Shown here one piece after another: positions 42,958 to 53,771 of a DNA stretch of 64,000 nt. The position numbers and the translations under genes were made by a program. The stretch lies in assembly GCA_025617745.1 (NCBI GenBank), contig CM046873.1, forward strand, positions 30,579,410-30,643,409. The letters are read 5' to 3'. The notes under the pieces were generated by a model. It did no database searches. It was not told the origin of the DNA and worked only from the letters and a program-made list of their open reading frames with translations. The stretch comes from Heliocidaris erythrogramma. Its lineage: Eukaryota; Echinodermata; Echinoidea; Camarodonta; Echinometridae. Every line of letters starts with the position of its first letter. Position 1 is the first letter of the stretch.

Positions 42958-43415
42958 AAATTGGATGTGACACAGAAAGCGTAATGTTCTACAGATTAAA
43001 TCTACAGTACAGTATAACCAAACAGCTGCTGACATCTGCCATTACCAGCCAACAGATCAAATTTACAGTCTAGCATCCAATGAATAACATTAAGTTCAGA
43101 ACAAACTGTATGTACTTGCGGGGCCAGAGCTTGCTACGACATGTAGGTTAGGTAAAGTTCCTGGGGGGGGGGGGGGGGGAAGGTAAACAAAAAAAAAAAC
43201 AAATAAAAAAAATATATAGTTCTCCTGCAAATATATAACTTTTCTTTGTTTTTCAGCAATCAATTTGAACAAGAGTAGTCTGTCGGCTGAGGGACTACAG
43301 ACTGTCAGCAAGCATGAACATGGGATTCCCATTTTAAAAAGTACTGAGGCATTCATGTTTAGATCTCAAATTTCATTCAGATGCAAATCTGGAATACTAG
43401 CAGGAGTCTTTACAA
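42749..43415. other. Spacer between LINE ORFs, homopolymers
   Basis: G-run at 42883, A-run of about 30 at 42926 and a second G/A pair at 43164-43200. These may mark an insertion between ORF1 and ORF2 or simple expansions. Confidence 0.5.
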
Positions 43416-44171
43416 TCAAAGTTTGTTTAGTTCTTTCACAGAACAGATTCTATTTTTTGTTGTTTTACCGTTTTCAGTTTTCACCGACACAAAGATTTTT
43501 CCGTCGACAGACCAGGCTGCATTCAGTTTTCCAATATGGCCAACTTTCTGCTTTGCTTCCTTCAGAAGTGCTCGGTTATCGGATGTTAAGTCCTCCTCAA
43601 TTCCAGTCTTCGTTCCCTTCAGTCTTCGCCGGCTCTTCAGAATTTGCTCCCTGGTGCGATAGGTGGCGAATTTTAACATGACTGGCCTGGGAGGGACTAC
43701 ACCTGTACTCTCGTGAGGACGTCGAGGTGGTCCCACGCGGTGTGACCGGTCAACCTCCTGACGAGGAATCTGAATGCCAAGTTTCCCTGCAGCAAGGTCG
43801 ATCATCACTTGATCAGTATCCTCGGCGTTTTCAGGGATTCCATATAAACGCACACAGGTACGTCTCGAGTATTGCTCAGCATCATTCATGCCCCTCCTCA
43901 GCTTAAGAATCTCCTCTGAATTGCACTCCTGCTGCTTCTGTAGGTGCTTAATGACTGTATCCTTCTCCCTGACTTCTGTCTCCAATTCAACAAGTTTTCC
44001 TTCAGCCATCTCGAGTTGTTTACGAAGCCCATCCATCTCTTTCCTCAAAGCCTCCCCAAGAGAAGCTTTGAAGAAGGCTCTGAAGTCATCACCCTTGAAG
44101 AAACCTCTGACCTCCTCGATGATTTGAGCCTGGGCCACATCCATCAATTTCCATTTTTTATCAGTAGGCAT
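43416..44171 (-). CDS. LINE ORF1: coiled coil plus RRM nucleic-acid chaperone
   Basis: 251 residues from MPTDKKWKLMD. Residues ~40-95 form a heptad-rich coiled coil (LRKQLEMAEGKLVELETEVR) for trimerisation. An RRM-like domain follows (CVRLYGIPENAEDTDQVMID, VDRSHRVGPPRRP, VMLKFATYRTREQIL), then a basic C-terminal domain (IEEDLTSDNRALLKEAKQK, WSVDGKIFVSV). This is the type II ORF1p architecture shared by L1, CR1 and L2 elements, which binds the element RNA. It is intact. Its pairing with the downstream ORF2 is inferred from strand, order and spacing. Confidence 0.85.
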   Translation of the reverse strand: MPTDKKWKLMDVAQAQIIEEVRGFFKGDDFRAFFKASLGEALRKEMDGLRKQLEMAEGKLVELETEVREKDTVIKHLQKQQECNSEEILKLRRGMNDAEQYSRRTCVRLYGIPENAEDTDQVMIDLAAGKLGIQIPRQEVDRSHRVGPPRRPHESTGVVPPRPVMLKFATYRTREQILKSRRRLKGTKTGIEEDLTSDNRALLKEAKQKVGHIGKLNAAWSVDGKIFVSVKTENGKTTKNRICSVKELNKL

Positions 44172-46339
44172 GGTGCACTTGGTGAGGGAGGAATTGCTAT
44201 GTAGACGAAAATGTAGCAGATAGATAATAGACTGTAGATTGTGATTAGTGTTCTGCCTAATCTCTGAGATTAATTTCTTCTACAAGTCTGAAGGAGGTTT
44301 AGCTCGGGTAAGCCAGTAAACAGTGGTGATTCAGATCCACTACATTCGTCACAATTTGCAATGTCACAGAAAGCAGGTTAGTGCAGTTCGCAGACGGAGG
44401 TTCATGCTGGGCTGGAAGTTAGACGTGACAACAAGAAAAACAACATGTGGGACTAGATGGTCATACTGGTAACGAATAGGCGGTGAGCTCTAATTTTCAT
44501 CCTTCAAAACACAAGAAGATCATCACTTCCAAATGTCACATCCTTCACGTACGTACTAAAACATAATCGCAGTTAAGAAATCCATGTCATCTGGACAATG
44601 GTTACCACTTGAATTTTGAAAAGCAAATCAGCTAGTTGATCGACGTTTCACGTGCTTGTTAGTGGTAAGAGGTAACATGTGCATCATGTGCATCATATCA
44701 CTGATACCTGAAAAGCTCTTCTATTATGCCTTGTGAAACATATGAAGAGGGACAATAGATGTGTTTACCTAATCCTGACACAATTTTAAAGCTACTTTTG
44801 AGAAAGCAATACATTTTTCACAATTTTAATAACCTATTAATCAAAAAACCAATTAACACCAAAATTGCACCGCAAGAAGATTATTATACTCAAAATTATG
44901 TTATGAAAATTTGAATTGAATTGAAACACTTTTGAGTTATCATAGTCAGAAGGTAAGAAAATGTTTTTTCTTTACATATATTTTGTCAAAGGGCACTTTG
45001 GGGTTTTCATTTCTGGGGGTCTGACACCCCTTCCCGATGGACAATTTTGCAAGTTTTTATATTTTTGGAGTGTACATCCATAGCTCTTCCTTCTGACAAA
45101 ATTTGGTCCCTATATAGGCTTAACTTCAAGGGGAAAAATTTACCCCAATTTTTAGGGGCCGTCTGACACCCGATCCCGACGGATACTTTGGTCAGTTTTT
45201 TTGTTTTTGTTTGTAATGTCCAGTCATACTACTTCCTACTGACAAATTCTGGTGCATGGGGGAAATCGACCCGACTTTAGGGTCTCCCTTGGGGGCTCTG
45301 TGTGCTAAACCCGGCGGCTGCGTTCAGGCTGACAACCTTTTTGTCAATGACTTAGATGGTCTAAGTAAGTTTAAGGGGTCAAAAACTATGGGTAAAATGG
45401 GGTGACTATTTCGGGACAGACTCCTGGCCTAATTTGTATGTTTGCTTGATGTTGAATAAACTGAACTTAAGATAATTACAAACAAGATACATTTGAGAAA
45501 GTAAATAAGAAGAGGGAAATGATAGAACATTCAAGGGACAGGACACACGTTCACAAGACAAAAAAACTTATACAGCAGCACATATATTACAAGTTGATTT
45601 TAAAAAGAAGCAGGAAAATTACAGAAACAGATCGATGAAGCTTTGAGCAACATACGACAAAAAATTCGGAAGTTATGAATTTTTGAAGTTGTTATTAATC
45701 AAACACAAATTGGCAACTACGTGACGTATCTTGTAAGCTCCTCTGCCATTCGCCCTGTACTATGAAAATATAGGCCTAAACTTCCACTCTTTTATAAAGA
45801 GATTATTTAATCAGACATATTGTATAATCATCGCACATATGTTTTTACACATATCAATATGAAATAGAAGTATTTCTTCATCAACAACTAAGAAAATTGA
45901 AAATTTATGAGAGTTTCTTTAGGCCTATTGAGCAAATGGGAGAGGAGCTCGCAAGATACGTCACCTTAGTTGCCAAATTTGTATTTGATTTATTACAAAT
46001 TTAATATTGTATAACTTTCTTATATCCTATTGGATTTGCTCAAACTCTCACTAATCTGTTTCTCTCATTTTTCTTCTGTTATTCAGACCAACTTAATACT
46101 AGGATGGACTTTTCTTTTAAAATCATTTAAGCAATGTTAGGAGTTGGGAAGTGTGTGGCCGCAACCTCGATTTTTAGTTTCTTGCAGATGGTTATATCAA
46201 CATATATATTTGGCACAATCATGGAGATAATTATGAGACCATATTCAAAAAGTTTTCTTCCAATCCATTTATTTTCAACAACAAAAGGCTAAATATTTGA
46301 AATGTTTCCTTTTCATTACAGAAGATGGTTTTATAGTCC
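44172..46339. other. No gene; one two-unit repeat
   Basis: The first ~250 bp could be the LINE 5'UTR. At 45010-45290 a ~150 bp unit occurs twice (GGGGnCGTCTGACACCC..TCCCGAyGGA, TTCCTnCTGACAAAnTTTGG). Confidence 0.45.
45010..45290. repeat. Two-unit diverged tandem repeat
   Basis: GTCTGACACCCC..CCCGATGGACA..CTTCCTTCTGACAAAATTTGG recurs about 150 bp later with roughly a quarter of the positions changed. Confidence 0.65.
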
Positions 46340-46621
46340 GATAATTGTGTTATGTACATCAACTAATTATCAGATGAGATGAGCAGGGGGGGGGGGGGGG
46401 GGGGGGCTGATGCTTCTTGTCTGCGAATGAAATTTTTTATTTCAGCCTCTAGCCCCCACCCTTCCCCACTATGCTCGCTTTTATCTTGAGAGTAACAATT
46501 GCGGCAGGTTAACCAGACTTGGAATGGTGTTTTTAGTTTTGTAGCATTCTTTATTGCTTTCATTCAGTAAAAATGAAAATCATACAAATTCATTTTTAGT
46601 TGATGTACATAACACAATTAT
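46340..46621. repeat. 27-bp perfect inverted repeat enclosing 230 bp
   Basis: GATAATTGTGTTATGTACAT(CAACTAA) at 46340-46366 is exactly complementary to 46596-46621. The interior holds a 26-nt G-run and no gene. Looks like a small TIR element or a recent foldback event. Confidence 0.75.
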
Positions 46622-47754
46622 CAGAATGTATAGAAAATTATAAAGCTTTCAGAAATAGAAATGCATAGTACATATTACATTCAAATTAATCATATTGTGC
46701 TGGCGCCAGTTTTGAACCCCACCACCAAGTATCTACATGTTTTAGATATAAATCCTGTCTATCATTTATTAAAATACAGGTCCCATTTTCTTTCACTGAT
46801 GGTCTAAATAACTTCCTTGTACAAAAAATACTTTAAAAAATGTATTGTTTATGTTCAACTTTAGAGGGGAAGGGTCGGGACGAATGGTATGGCACTGACA
46901 GATAATTTTCCAGCAAACATGAGATTTTAAATGATTTGTCAAGGCTCGGTGATTTTCTTACTATTACAACGTACTTTATGAATATTACTTTCAACACCAA
47001 TTTTCTAGTTTTTAACGTAGAAAGGCGAAGGGGCAGGCATGGACATGTAGGGGTGCAAGATCTGTACCCTATATCACCCAGTATCTAAACGTGTGTTGGA
47101 GTGTGAATCATGATTATCACTTGAAACAAGGTCTCATCATATACCGGTATTGGACAGTTAGTTAGCCTTAATTGGTTTCTGAACACGCATCATTGGCTAT
47201 GACATTTGTATTATAGCGACGGGTACTAATAAACATTTTGTATATCACTAAAATATGATCGTACTGCATCATCAAACATCACACTTCTTATTGAAATATT
47301 CATCTGCATGACTATATAGCATGTACTACCGAAATGATCTATTTCCCGTCTCCCAATGCTACCATTGTTAGGGAGAAGACAGCCCTGAGTAATCAATTTT
47401 GTTATCGATTCTCTGCTTTAGCTAATATCAAAGGGTGAAATTTAGAGCACTATAACCTTTTTTATTTGATAAGCAATGAACGTGGAACTTTTGAGATGAC
47501 ATTAACTGTATATATGGGCAAGTAATTAGTAAAAGCACATTTGAAATAGTGAGAAGTATTTTGAAGAAATTCAGATTGTTAAAAAGAATTATGTAAACAA
47601 TCTCATTTTTGGCCCAGAATAAATCATCACCATACCCATTAAATATGGTATCATGTTGTAGAAAACTCAATGCCTCTTATGATACATACCGTAAAATGGG
47701 GTTCTGTCCGAAAATTGTCTTCAAATATGTTCACTCCTAGTTACCTAGTTACAT
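46622..47754. other. No feature seen
   Basis: AT-rich; the frame at 47428-47670 (minus) is hydrophobic and unsupported. Confidence 0.45.
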
Positions 47755-47790
47755 ATAGCGGCCATTTTTAAAATCCAAAATGGCCGCTAT
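47755..47790. repeat. 14-bp perfect hairpin
   Basis: ATAGCGGCCATTTT, an 8-nt loop, then AAAATGGCCGCTAT. Confidence 0.85.
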
Positions 47791-48387
47791 GCCGGTGATT
47801 TGTGCAAATACCAACAACAATTTTGGAATTTCCCATGTCCTAACGATTCTAAATATGTATAGTTTTGCTAACCTCCAAAAATTTTGAACGAAAACCCATT
47901 TTCTTACATAGTGAACCAGACTGTAAGATATGAATACAACTAATATGGATAATGGTTCTAAATATTTCGAACATTTTAATTATTATCCTATTGGAGGCTG
48001 GTCTTCAAGGTCGCATCAGTTACGATAATTAATTTTTGCCATTTGGACCACACCATTTTAAACATTTTTGGGGGGTCAAATTTGAATTTGGTACAACATT
48101 TTTGAAACCCCATGCAATATTTTCATGTTCTTGTCGTCCAAGTCGATATATCCTCAACAATGAAATCCATCTATGATCTAATAATTATATGAGGGGTAAT
48201 GATAATCACATACTTGCACTATAAGAAATCTGCAAACACAAAGTATCAGTACAACACCATGGTAACTTTTCTAACACTGTCTTGTAAAGAGATATCTTCT
48301 TCCCCTGAAGATCCTGAGGAAACGTAAGCGAGGGAGCAAACCGAACGAGCTTTAAAAAAATTCCTTGGTTGGTTTTATTTAGAGCAA
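47791..48387. other. No feature seen
   Basis: No exon, repeat or RNA gene recognised. Confidence 0.45.
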
Positions 48388-48433
48388 GTAATAATGCTGT
48401 CGTGAAATGACGCCTAGTGCACAACCGGCTTCT
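48388..48433 (+). repeat. Partial copy of the 48791 foldback
   Basis: GAAATGACGCCTAGTGCACA..CCGGCTT matches the left arm GAATGACGCCCAGTGTGCAA..CGGGCTT. Confidence 0.5.
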
Positions 48434-48790
48434 AGGCACTTTATATTACATTCCAAGCGCATGACCAGATATCAACATGACCTTTAAAAGTTGCATCAAA
48501 ACACAGAATAAAATTGCAAATTTTCAATTCATTTCTGTATCTATTTATTCCGCATAATTATATACAGTAGACTAAGCCGTTCACCAGATGCACATGTACA
48601 CACAAACAAGATATTAAAACATCTTTGTATACAATTATAGATATAAAAGATAATGACACTGATGTATAGGAAGACAATGAATCCAAACACAAAAGTACGA
48701 ACAACGGGTCAATACGTTTGTAATCTAAAAGGCGAATGAAAAAGAAACTGCATAACATTCCAAGGGTAATAAATGGCTCTATATATACAA

Positions 48791-48888
48791 GCGCAGGCAA
48801 TAACGCAATCGAGAATGACGCCCAGTGTGCAACGGGCTTAAAGCCCGGCTCACACGAGGCCTCATTCCGATTGCGTCATTACCTGCGC
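48791..48888. mobile_element. 98-bp palindromic foldback element
   Basis: The left half GCGCAGGCAATAACGCAATC..GGGCTT is complementary to the right half (..ATTGCGTCATTACCTGCGC) over 49 bp with about ten mismatches, centred on GGGCTTAAAGCCC. RNA or single strands would fold into one long hairpin. Confidence 0.75.
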
Positions 48889-49337
48889 TAATCGAGCCTG
48901 TGAAAGCAATTAACCCATACGCTAGATATTAAAAGTACTATTTGCACAGTTCTTTTAGCAATCACTATTTAATGACATGACTCTTTCCTGACGCACAAAA
49001 GACAGTACAACTCAATGACCCGGTGAATAGTACACGTTACAACTGCAACTAATCCAACCGTTTATCTAAATTAAATTTGAATACACTACTTTAGTACTGT
49101 AATCTATGATTTAACACACAAAAAAGAGAGCTACAAGGTTATCAAACACGGGTTTGTTTGTCCGTCGACAAAATCAAAATTCATCACGATTGGAAAAAGG
49201 TCGTCCGTTGTAAGAAGAGGTCCTAGATGTCCGCCTACGAAGATACTCCGTCATCATCACGACGGATTCGGCAACTTCTCTTTGAAGGGACAAATCGGTT
49301 GAGAGACATTATCAGTAAACACAAACCGTTAGATATA
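48889..49337. other. No feature seen
   Basis: Short unique stretch without a recognised feature. Confidence 0.45.
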
Positions 49338-49501
49338 AACGCAACAAAAAGTGACTCCCCTTAATCAAAATGGTGTAACTGACAGAGCAAACAGTAAAGG
49401 CAAAATTGTCACTTTTCAAAAGTCACAAGGGTCACTTTGGGTATTCTGTGAAACGAGCATTTAGCGAATTCGGTTTCTGGTGCATATTGATATGTTGCTG
49501 T

Positions 49502-49534
<33 letters not shown>

Positions 49535-50169
49535 TAATTTCTTATATAGCGCTATATCTAGTTACAAACTACTCAGAGCGCTTGAAAATACTATTATTAC
49601 CCTGGCTTTAGCCCAGCTGCCCTAATAGGCGCTGAAAGCATTCAAGGAATAGGTTCCTACCAGGTACCCAATTACTACACCTGGGTGGAGAGTGGCAAAT
49701 GTAGAGTAATGTCTTGCCAAAGGACGTTAGTGCCGCGGCGGGACTCGAACCGCGAACCATGAGATCCAGAGTCCGGTGACGTATCCACTAGACCACGACA
49801 CCTCTACATTATTATCCATCGCTTGACCCTCTCACACATATCCCGACACTTTTCCCATTATTGTGGTTTACGAAAATTAGAGGTTGTCATCGTGTCATGG
49901 CTGAGTGAGCACACTTCAAAAATCGCGCAAGAAATGCTAAAATGTTTAATACAGCATTAAAAATGACCCTTGTGACTTTTGAAAAGTGATATATATGCCT
50001 TTAATGTTTGCCCACTCATGCATGACTCGAGGTATTAATCTCATTTTTACAGGGAAATTAGTCAATAAGGGTAAAAATGCTCTTACCACGTTATTTTTCT
50101 CACAACCCTTTCGTTAAGCAGTTACGCCAATTTGATTAAGGGGGTGGGGTTACTGTTTTTTGTTGCGTT
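49338..50169. mobile_element. TA-flanked foldback element (AACGCAACAAAAA ends) interrupted by a SINE
   Basis: AACGCAACAAAAA..CCCTTAATCAAAATGG and further inside CACTTTTCAAAAGTCACAAG are mirrored at 49960-50169. Both ends are flanked by TA (49336-49337, 50170-50171), as in Tc1/mariner-type insertions. Arms are about 110-200 bp. Without the SINE it is ~530 bp and non-coding. Confidence 0.75.
49504..49805 (-). mobile_element. tRNA-derived SINE
   Basis: Minus strand from 49805: AGGTGTCGTGGTCTAGTGGA with a canonical A box (TGGTCTAGTGG) and, 40 bp on, a perfect B box (GGTTCGAGTCC). These form a pol III internal promoter. The body contains GCCTATTAGGGCAGCTGGGC and the tail ATATAGCGCTATATAAG.. then (ATT)n. 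About 300 bp. The tRNA-like part is Gln/Glu/Arg-like but too short to assign. The tail resembles 38663 and 51165, which may be other copies. Confidence 0.85.
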
Positions 50170-51513
50170 TAGTTATTAAAAGAGTTTTTTAGCTTATATT
50201 TTATTGAGAAATAATATATAGGATCACAAGATTTCAAAAGCAGTAAAATAGTATGTAGAGCAGTTATACATGTACATACACCTGAAATATATTTTCCAAA
50301 AATTCCATCTTAACTCTAATACTTTTTTAAAACATATATCAGTTATATCTAAAACTCAAGTTATAAACAGATAAACATAACGATAACAATAACGAGAAAT
50401 AACGGTCTTTGTAGAAAATGTATATGATGCTTACAATTTATGTTAAAGAGGTTTCAGCATTGATTTTCTCGTATCCTATAACTAACATCTTTTGTACATA
50501 GACCGATTTTATCGTAAAGGTTATCATAATTATCGTTGATAAATAAATAAATGTTAGCACCACTTATTAAAGACATTATTTCAGGATGGTACATGTATAT
50601 GCATTTTTATACTACCTCAGTGTCATGTATTACCTGTGATTTTTTTAATTTATGGCCATTTGACCAGTACACAGTTGTTATATCTGTGCTTGTGTAGTCT
50701 CATACCATCTGGAATGATTTGCTACTTTTGTTTAGGGGTCTGTATGGCTATTTCCCTTTGTAACAAGTTTTTTGTTGTTGTTCTATTTTTTCCCTTACGT
50801 AGATAAAAAGTGAAGAAAGTAACTATAGTACAACAGGAATTGTACTTTTGTTGTTAAAGATTGTAACAATATCATTAAGGTTATATCATGTCATTTACTC
50901 ATGTCTGGTGATAATACAGAACGGAAGTAACTTTAGTATTGCATTTAATGTAGTTGTAAAAGATTTTATGCCAATACATTGTATTTTTAATATTAAGGTC
51001 TATACATGTGCGTGTTATATATAATTGTCAATCGTAAGTTCAAGGTTTCTAACCAGATCGGTACCACTCATTTTAATATTGAAGTTAGAATATATGATCT
51101 TCCTTGTTGATAGTTATAACTGTTTATTGATTATATACCGGTTCAGTTCATGTTGATACAATATTAATAATAATATATAATAATAAATGTAACTTATATA
51201 GCGCAAAATCCACTCTGTAACATGTTCTAGCTTGTGCAAATACATGTACATGTATTTGCAGTTGAACAGTTACCATGTTGCTATATCCAAACACTCATAT
51301 AGGGCCTATAAATTAGTCACATGTTCAACTGTTATATTTTCAAACAATCAATCATGTTAATTATAAGGTTATCTTAATTATATAGTACTCGTATTTCACA
51401 CATACAGAAGATAGAGGAAAGAAGAAAAGAAGTAATCACGCCATTGTGTTATGTTGCCCTCTTACGGCAATGTAAAGCATGATAATGTGTTTGATGACCT
51501 TCGCCCCTTTTCG
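50170..51513. other. No gene seen
   Basis: AT-rich. A tail-like ATAATAAATGTAACTTATATAGCGC lies at 51180-51204, probably another SINE remnant. Confidence 0.45.
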
Positions 51514-51700
51514 GCCGGTGTAGCGGCACATACGGTTCTCCGGCAGATACCGTATCCGCCGGCAGATATCGTTCTACCTCGGAACCATATCTGCCGGGTT
51601 TGACGTATGCAGATTTGGTTCCCCGGCGGATTTGGTTCCACGGCGCTGCAGATAAGGTGTATTGTATATTGGCAGATTTGTACGAGACACTCTCGTGCCT

Positions 51701-52070
51701 AATAGACATGTTTACTAAGTGATTCAAATTTATGGATGTTTCTTTCCTGGGGACCTGGTCAGTGGCGTATCCAGGGGGTGGCGCAAAAAACTAGCAAAAA
51801 AAAAAAGTTGTTCATTAAATAGGCTTCAAAATTGGTCACATATAGGATTATTTTGCATCTCAGCCCTTCTTCAGAAGCAAAAATTTCCAAAGGGGAGGCC
51901 CCTCCCCTTAGACCCCTCCCCCAGGACGGCGATCAATAATGCCTGGCGCCCCCCCCCCCCCCTATTGGGAAATCCTGGATACGCCCCTGCTAGTAACGAG
52001 GTATTCCATTAACCTGTTAATGAATGAACTACAATACTTGGAATCCAGTTTGCATACATTATTTGTAGCG
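51701..52070 (-). mobile_element. Middle element: AATAGAC MITE, truncated
   Basis: AATAGACATGTTTACTAAGT..CAAATTTATGGATGTTTCT and, beyond the inner insert, GGAATCCAGTTTGCATACATT match the complete element at 55744-55969 in reverse orientation. The far end is missing. Confidence 0.7.
51760..51989 (+). mobile_element. Inner hAT-type MITE
   Basis: CAGTGGCGTATCCAGG and CCTGGATACGCCCCTG are inverted ends as in the 28340 element; 230 bp, non-coding. The 8-bp flanks GACCTGGT and CTAGTAAC no longer match exactly. Confidence 0.8.
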
Positions 52071-52181
52071 ACGTCTAGGTACGGTATCTGCCGGGGTTGG
52101 AACATGATCCGCCGGCAGATAGTGTACTTGGCCGTTTTTAGAACGGTATCTGCCGATCCCCGTATCTGCCGCTACACCGGC

Positions 52182-52719
52182 ATCTGTTTGTGTAAGCATG
52201 TGTAAGCATGTGGTTATGAAAACTATGAATTATTGTGGCTGGTATAGCCTTTCATTAATGTCGTTAAACCATATTATTTGTAAGATGAAGTGAAATTTTT
52301 TTCATCCTTCTTGAGAAACTGGAAAGAGATGCGGAGTATTTTATTGTTTCAGGGATAACGTTCCACAGCTTAGGTCACGAGTACCGGATGTTATGTTGGA
52401 ATAATAAGGTTCTGTGCTTTGGTGGATGTGATTTGCGTGTCTGCTTTCGTATTTATGAATAGTAGAATTTAATTGAAAGAGGTTACAAAATTCGTCAGGA
52501 AATAAATTGTTTGTACATCTGCACATAGAAATGCTTTGTTCATGTTTATTTATATCGGTAAGTTTAGTATGTTAAATTGTTTGAGGCGGTTGATGGAAGG
52601 GTGCAGTCCATTACGTTAAAAAAAAAGAACCCGCCAGTGACGATGATATCAATGATAATCTGTATGTCTTCATTTCATTTAAATAATCATAATATGCCAG
52701 ACTAAAAAATGAGGGGGAT
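52182..52719. other. Downstream region of the secreted-protein gene
   Basis: No second exon recognised. Contains AATAAA-like words but none clearly placed. Confidence 0.4.
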
Positions 52720-53430
52720 TTATTTACCTCCGCTAAAGTATTCTCGAGATCTCATCATCTGACATAGGTTCCCAAAGTTTTGGAAACCAAGAACATCCGT
52801 GGAAAGGTCAAGAATGTTACCAAGTAACTGCAGGAAAGGAGAAGAGCGTGGGACACCAAGACTGGCAAAGTATCCTTTCAAATCCCGGCATATGAAATCA
52901 ATTTCATGGTTGAAGTTGTTCAACAGCTCGATGAAGTACTCGATCTTCTGGTTTGTTATTAGATCGCGGAGAGAATGTTGGAAGTACCGATGAGCGTTGG
53001 GACAGATAGTAGTCGGGTCTTTGATGTCGATTCCATACAGGTTTTTGGTGACATTGGCATAAAGTCTGACGGAGAAGTCGTTCCATAGACTTTCTGGACC
53101 AATATCTTTAACAGTAGAATGCATCAGTGTACGGAGCTGAAGAAAGTCGACCAAGAAATGGCAGAATTTTGTTGCGTTGAACCCGCCTGGAGCGTCGGCC
53201 TCTTTGAGGATATACTTACAAACTGGTTGCAGTGTCATCTTAAACTCTTCAAGGTAAACACTGATGAAGTTTAAACTATCCATGCTTTCCATCGAGGTGC
53301 ACATGAATTTTAGGGCGTGGTGTAGATGATAGTCCTGGGGATCGATTGGGTCGTCCTGAAAGCGTGCTGACTGGCCAGACGTCATGCCCAGAATAGATAC
53401 GGCAAGGAGAATCGTACCGACGATCTTCAT
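52720..53430 (-). CDS. Small secreted protein, 236 residues, function unknown
   Basis: Starts MKIVGTILLAVSILGMTSGQ, a clear signal peptide, cleavage likely after Gly19/Gln20. The mature part is mostly helical, with six cysteines (44, 71, 90, 143, 181, 223) that could form three disulfides, and two N-glycosylation sites (Asn85-Ala-Thr, Asn126-Val-Thr). No domain known to me. The start is supported by the signal peptide and by conservation with the paralogue at 1-169. A TTTTTAACAG acceptor about 50 bp upstream suggests a 5'UTR intron. The stop comes right after GGAG|GTAAATAA, which is also a good splice donor, so the protein may continue in a further exon. Codon use looks normal and the frame is undamaged, unlike the elements around it. 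Confidence 0.8.
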   Translation of the reverse strand: MKIVGTILLAVSILGMTSGQSARFQDDPIDPQDYHLHHALKFMCTSMESMDSLNFISVYLEEFKMTLQPVCKYILKEADAPGGFNATKFCHFLVDFLQLRTLMHSTVKDIGPESLWNDFSVRLYANVTKNLYGIDIKDPTTICPNAHRYFQHSLRDLITNQKIEYFIELLNNFNHEIDFICRDLKGYFASLGVPRSSPFLQLLGNILDLSTDVLGFQNFGNLCQMMRSREYFSGGK

Positions 53431-53640
53431 GTCTGTTCGGTTTCAGGCTTCCACGATTTGTTCTTGACAATCTGTTAAAAAGAATTATTGGAGGTATAAA
53501 TTAGAAATTATAAATGCATCAAAGAATTTTCTTCTTTAAGGAAAATGAACAAATAATACTGACGTTTGGCAGTGGCGTATCTGGACCTTGGCTTCGGGGG
53601 AGGGAGGGGGGCATCCAAGCCAGTGGTGGTCTAGCAAGAA
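53277..53640 (-). repeat. Segmental duplication, right copy (partner 1-480)
   Basis: Exon start, 5'UTR, TTCTTTAAGGAAA and GTGGCGTATCTGGACCTTGG with a downstream G-rich run match 1-480 in the same order and strand. Confidence 0.65.
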
Positions 53641-53771
53641 CAAAGCAAACGCCAAGCGTTGTATCGCCTGCATCTCGCTATGATCTAGCGGCCATGACGA
53701 ATTAAGTGGGTTTTTTTTAATAAAGCAATAATTCATTTCATAGCTTCCCCGTTATCACATATTTTCAATTT

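Larger units (their letters stand above)
40048..44171 (-). mobile_element. CR1/L2-like LINE with ORF1 and ORF2, 3' truncated
   Basis: Minus-strand order is ORF1 (44171-43416), a 667-bp spacer, then ORF2 endonuclease, RT and RNA-binding tail (42748-40048). Only two 1-nt frameshifts break ORF2, so it is a young copy. The protein stops at HTDALFHQHK, before the usual C-terminal ~100 residues, so the 3' end is lost or replaced. No target duplication was found. Confidence 0.85.
51514..52181. mobile_element. Outer element with GCCGGTGTAGCGGCA inverted ends
   Basis: Left GCCGGTGTAGCGGCA..TACGG and the complement of the right end agree at 21 of 22 positions. Inside, GGCAGATACGG-type words occur many times in both orientations near the ends. 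It contains a second MITE, which in turn contains a third. No obvious target duplication. Confidence 0.75.

Noticed and set aside
47428-47670. 80-codon hydrophobic minus-strand frame
   Set aside because: AT-driven Leu/Ile/Phe composition and no splice or start support.
49726-49805. Functional tRNA gene
   Set aside because: A and B boxes are good but acceptor-stem pairing fails and a SINE body and tail follow.
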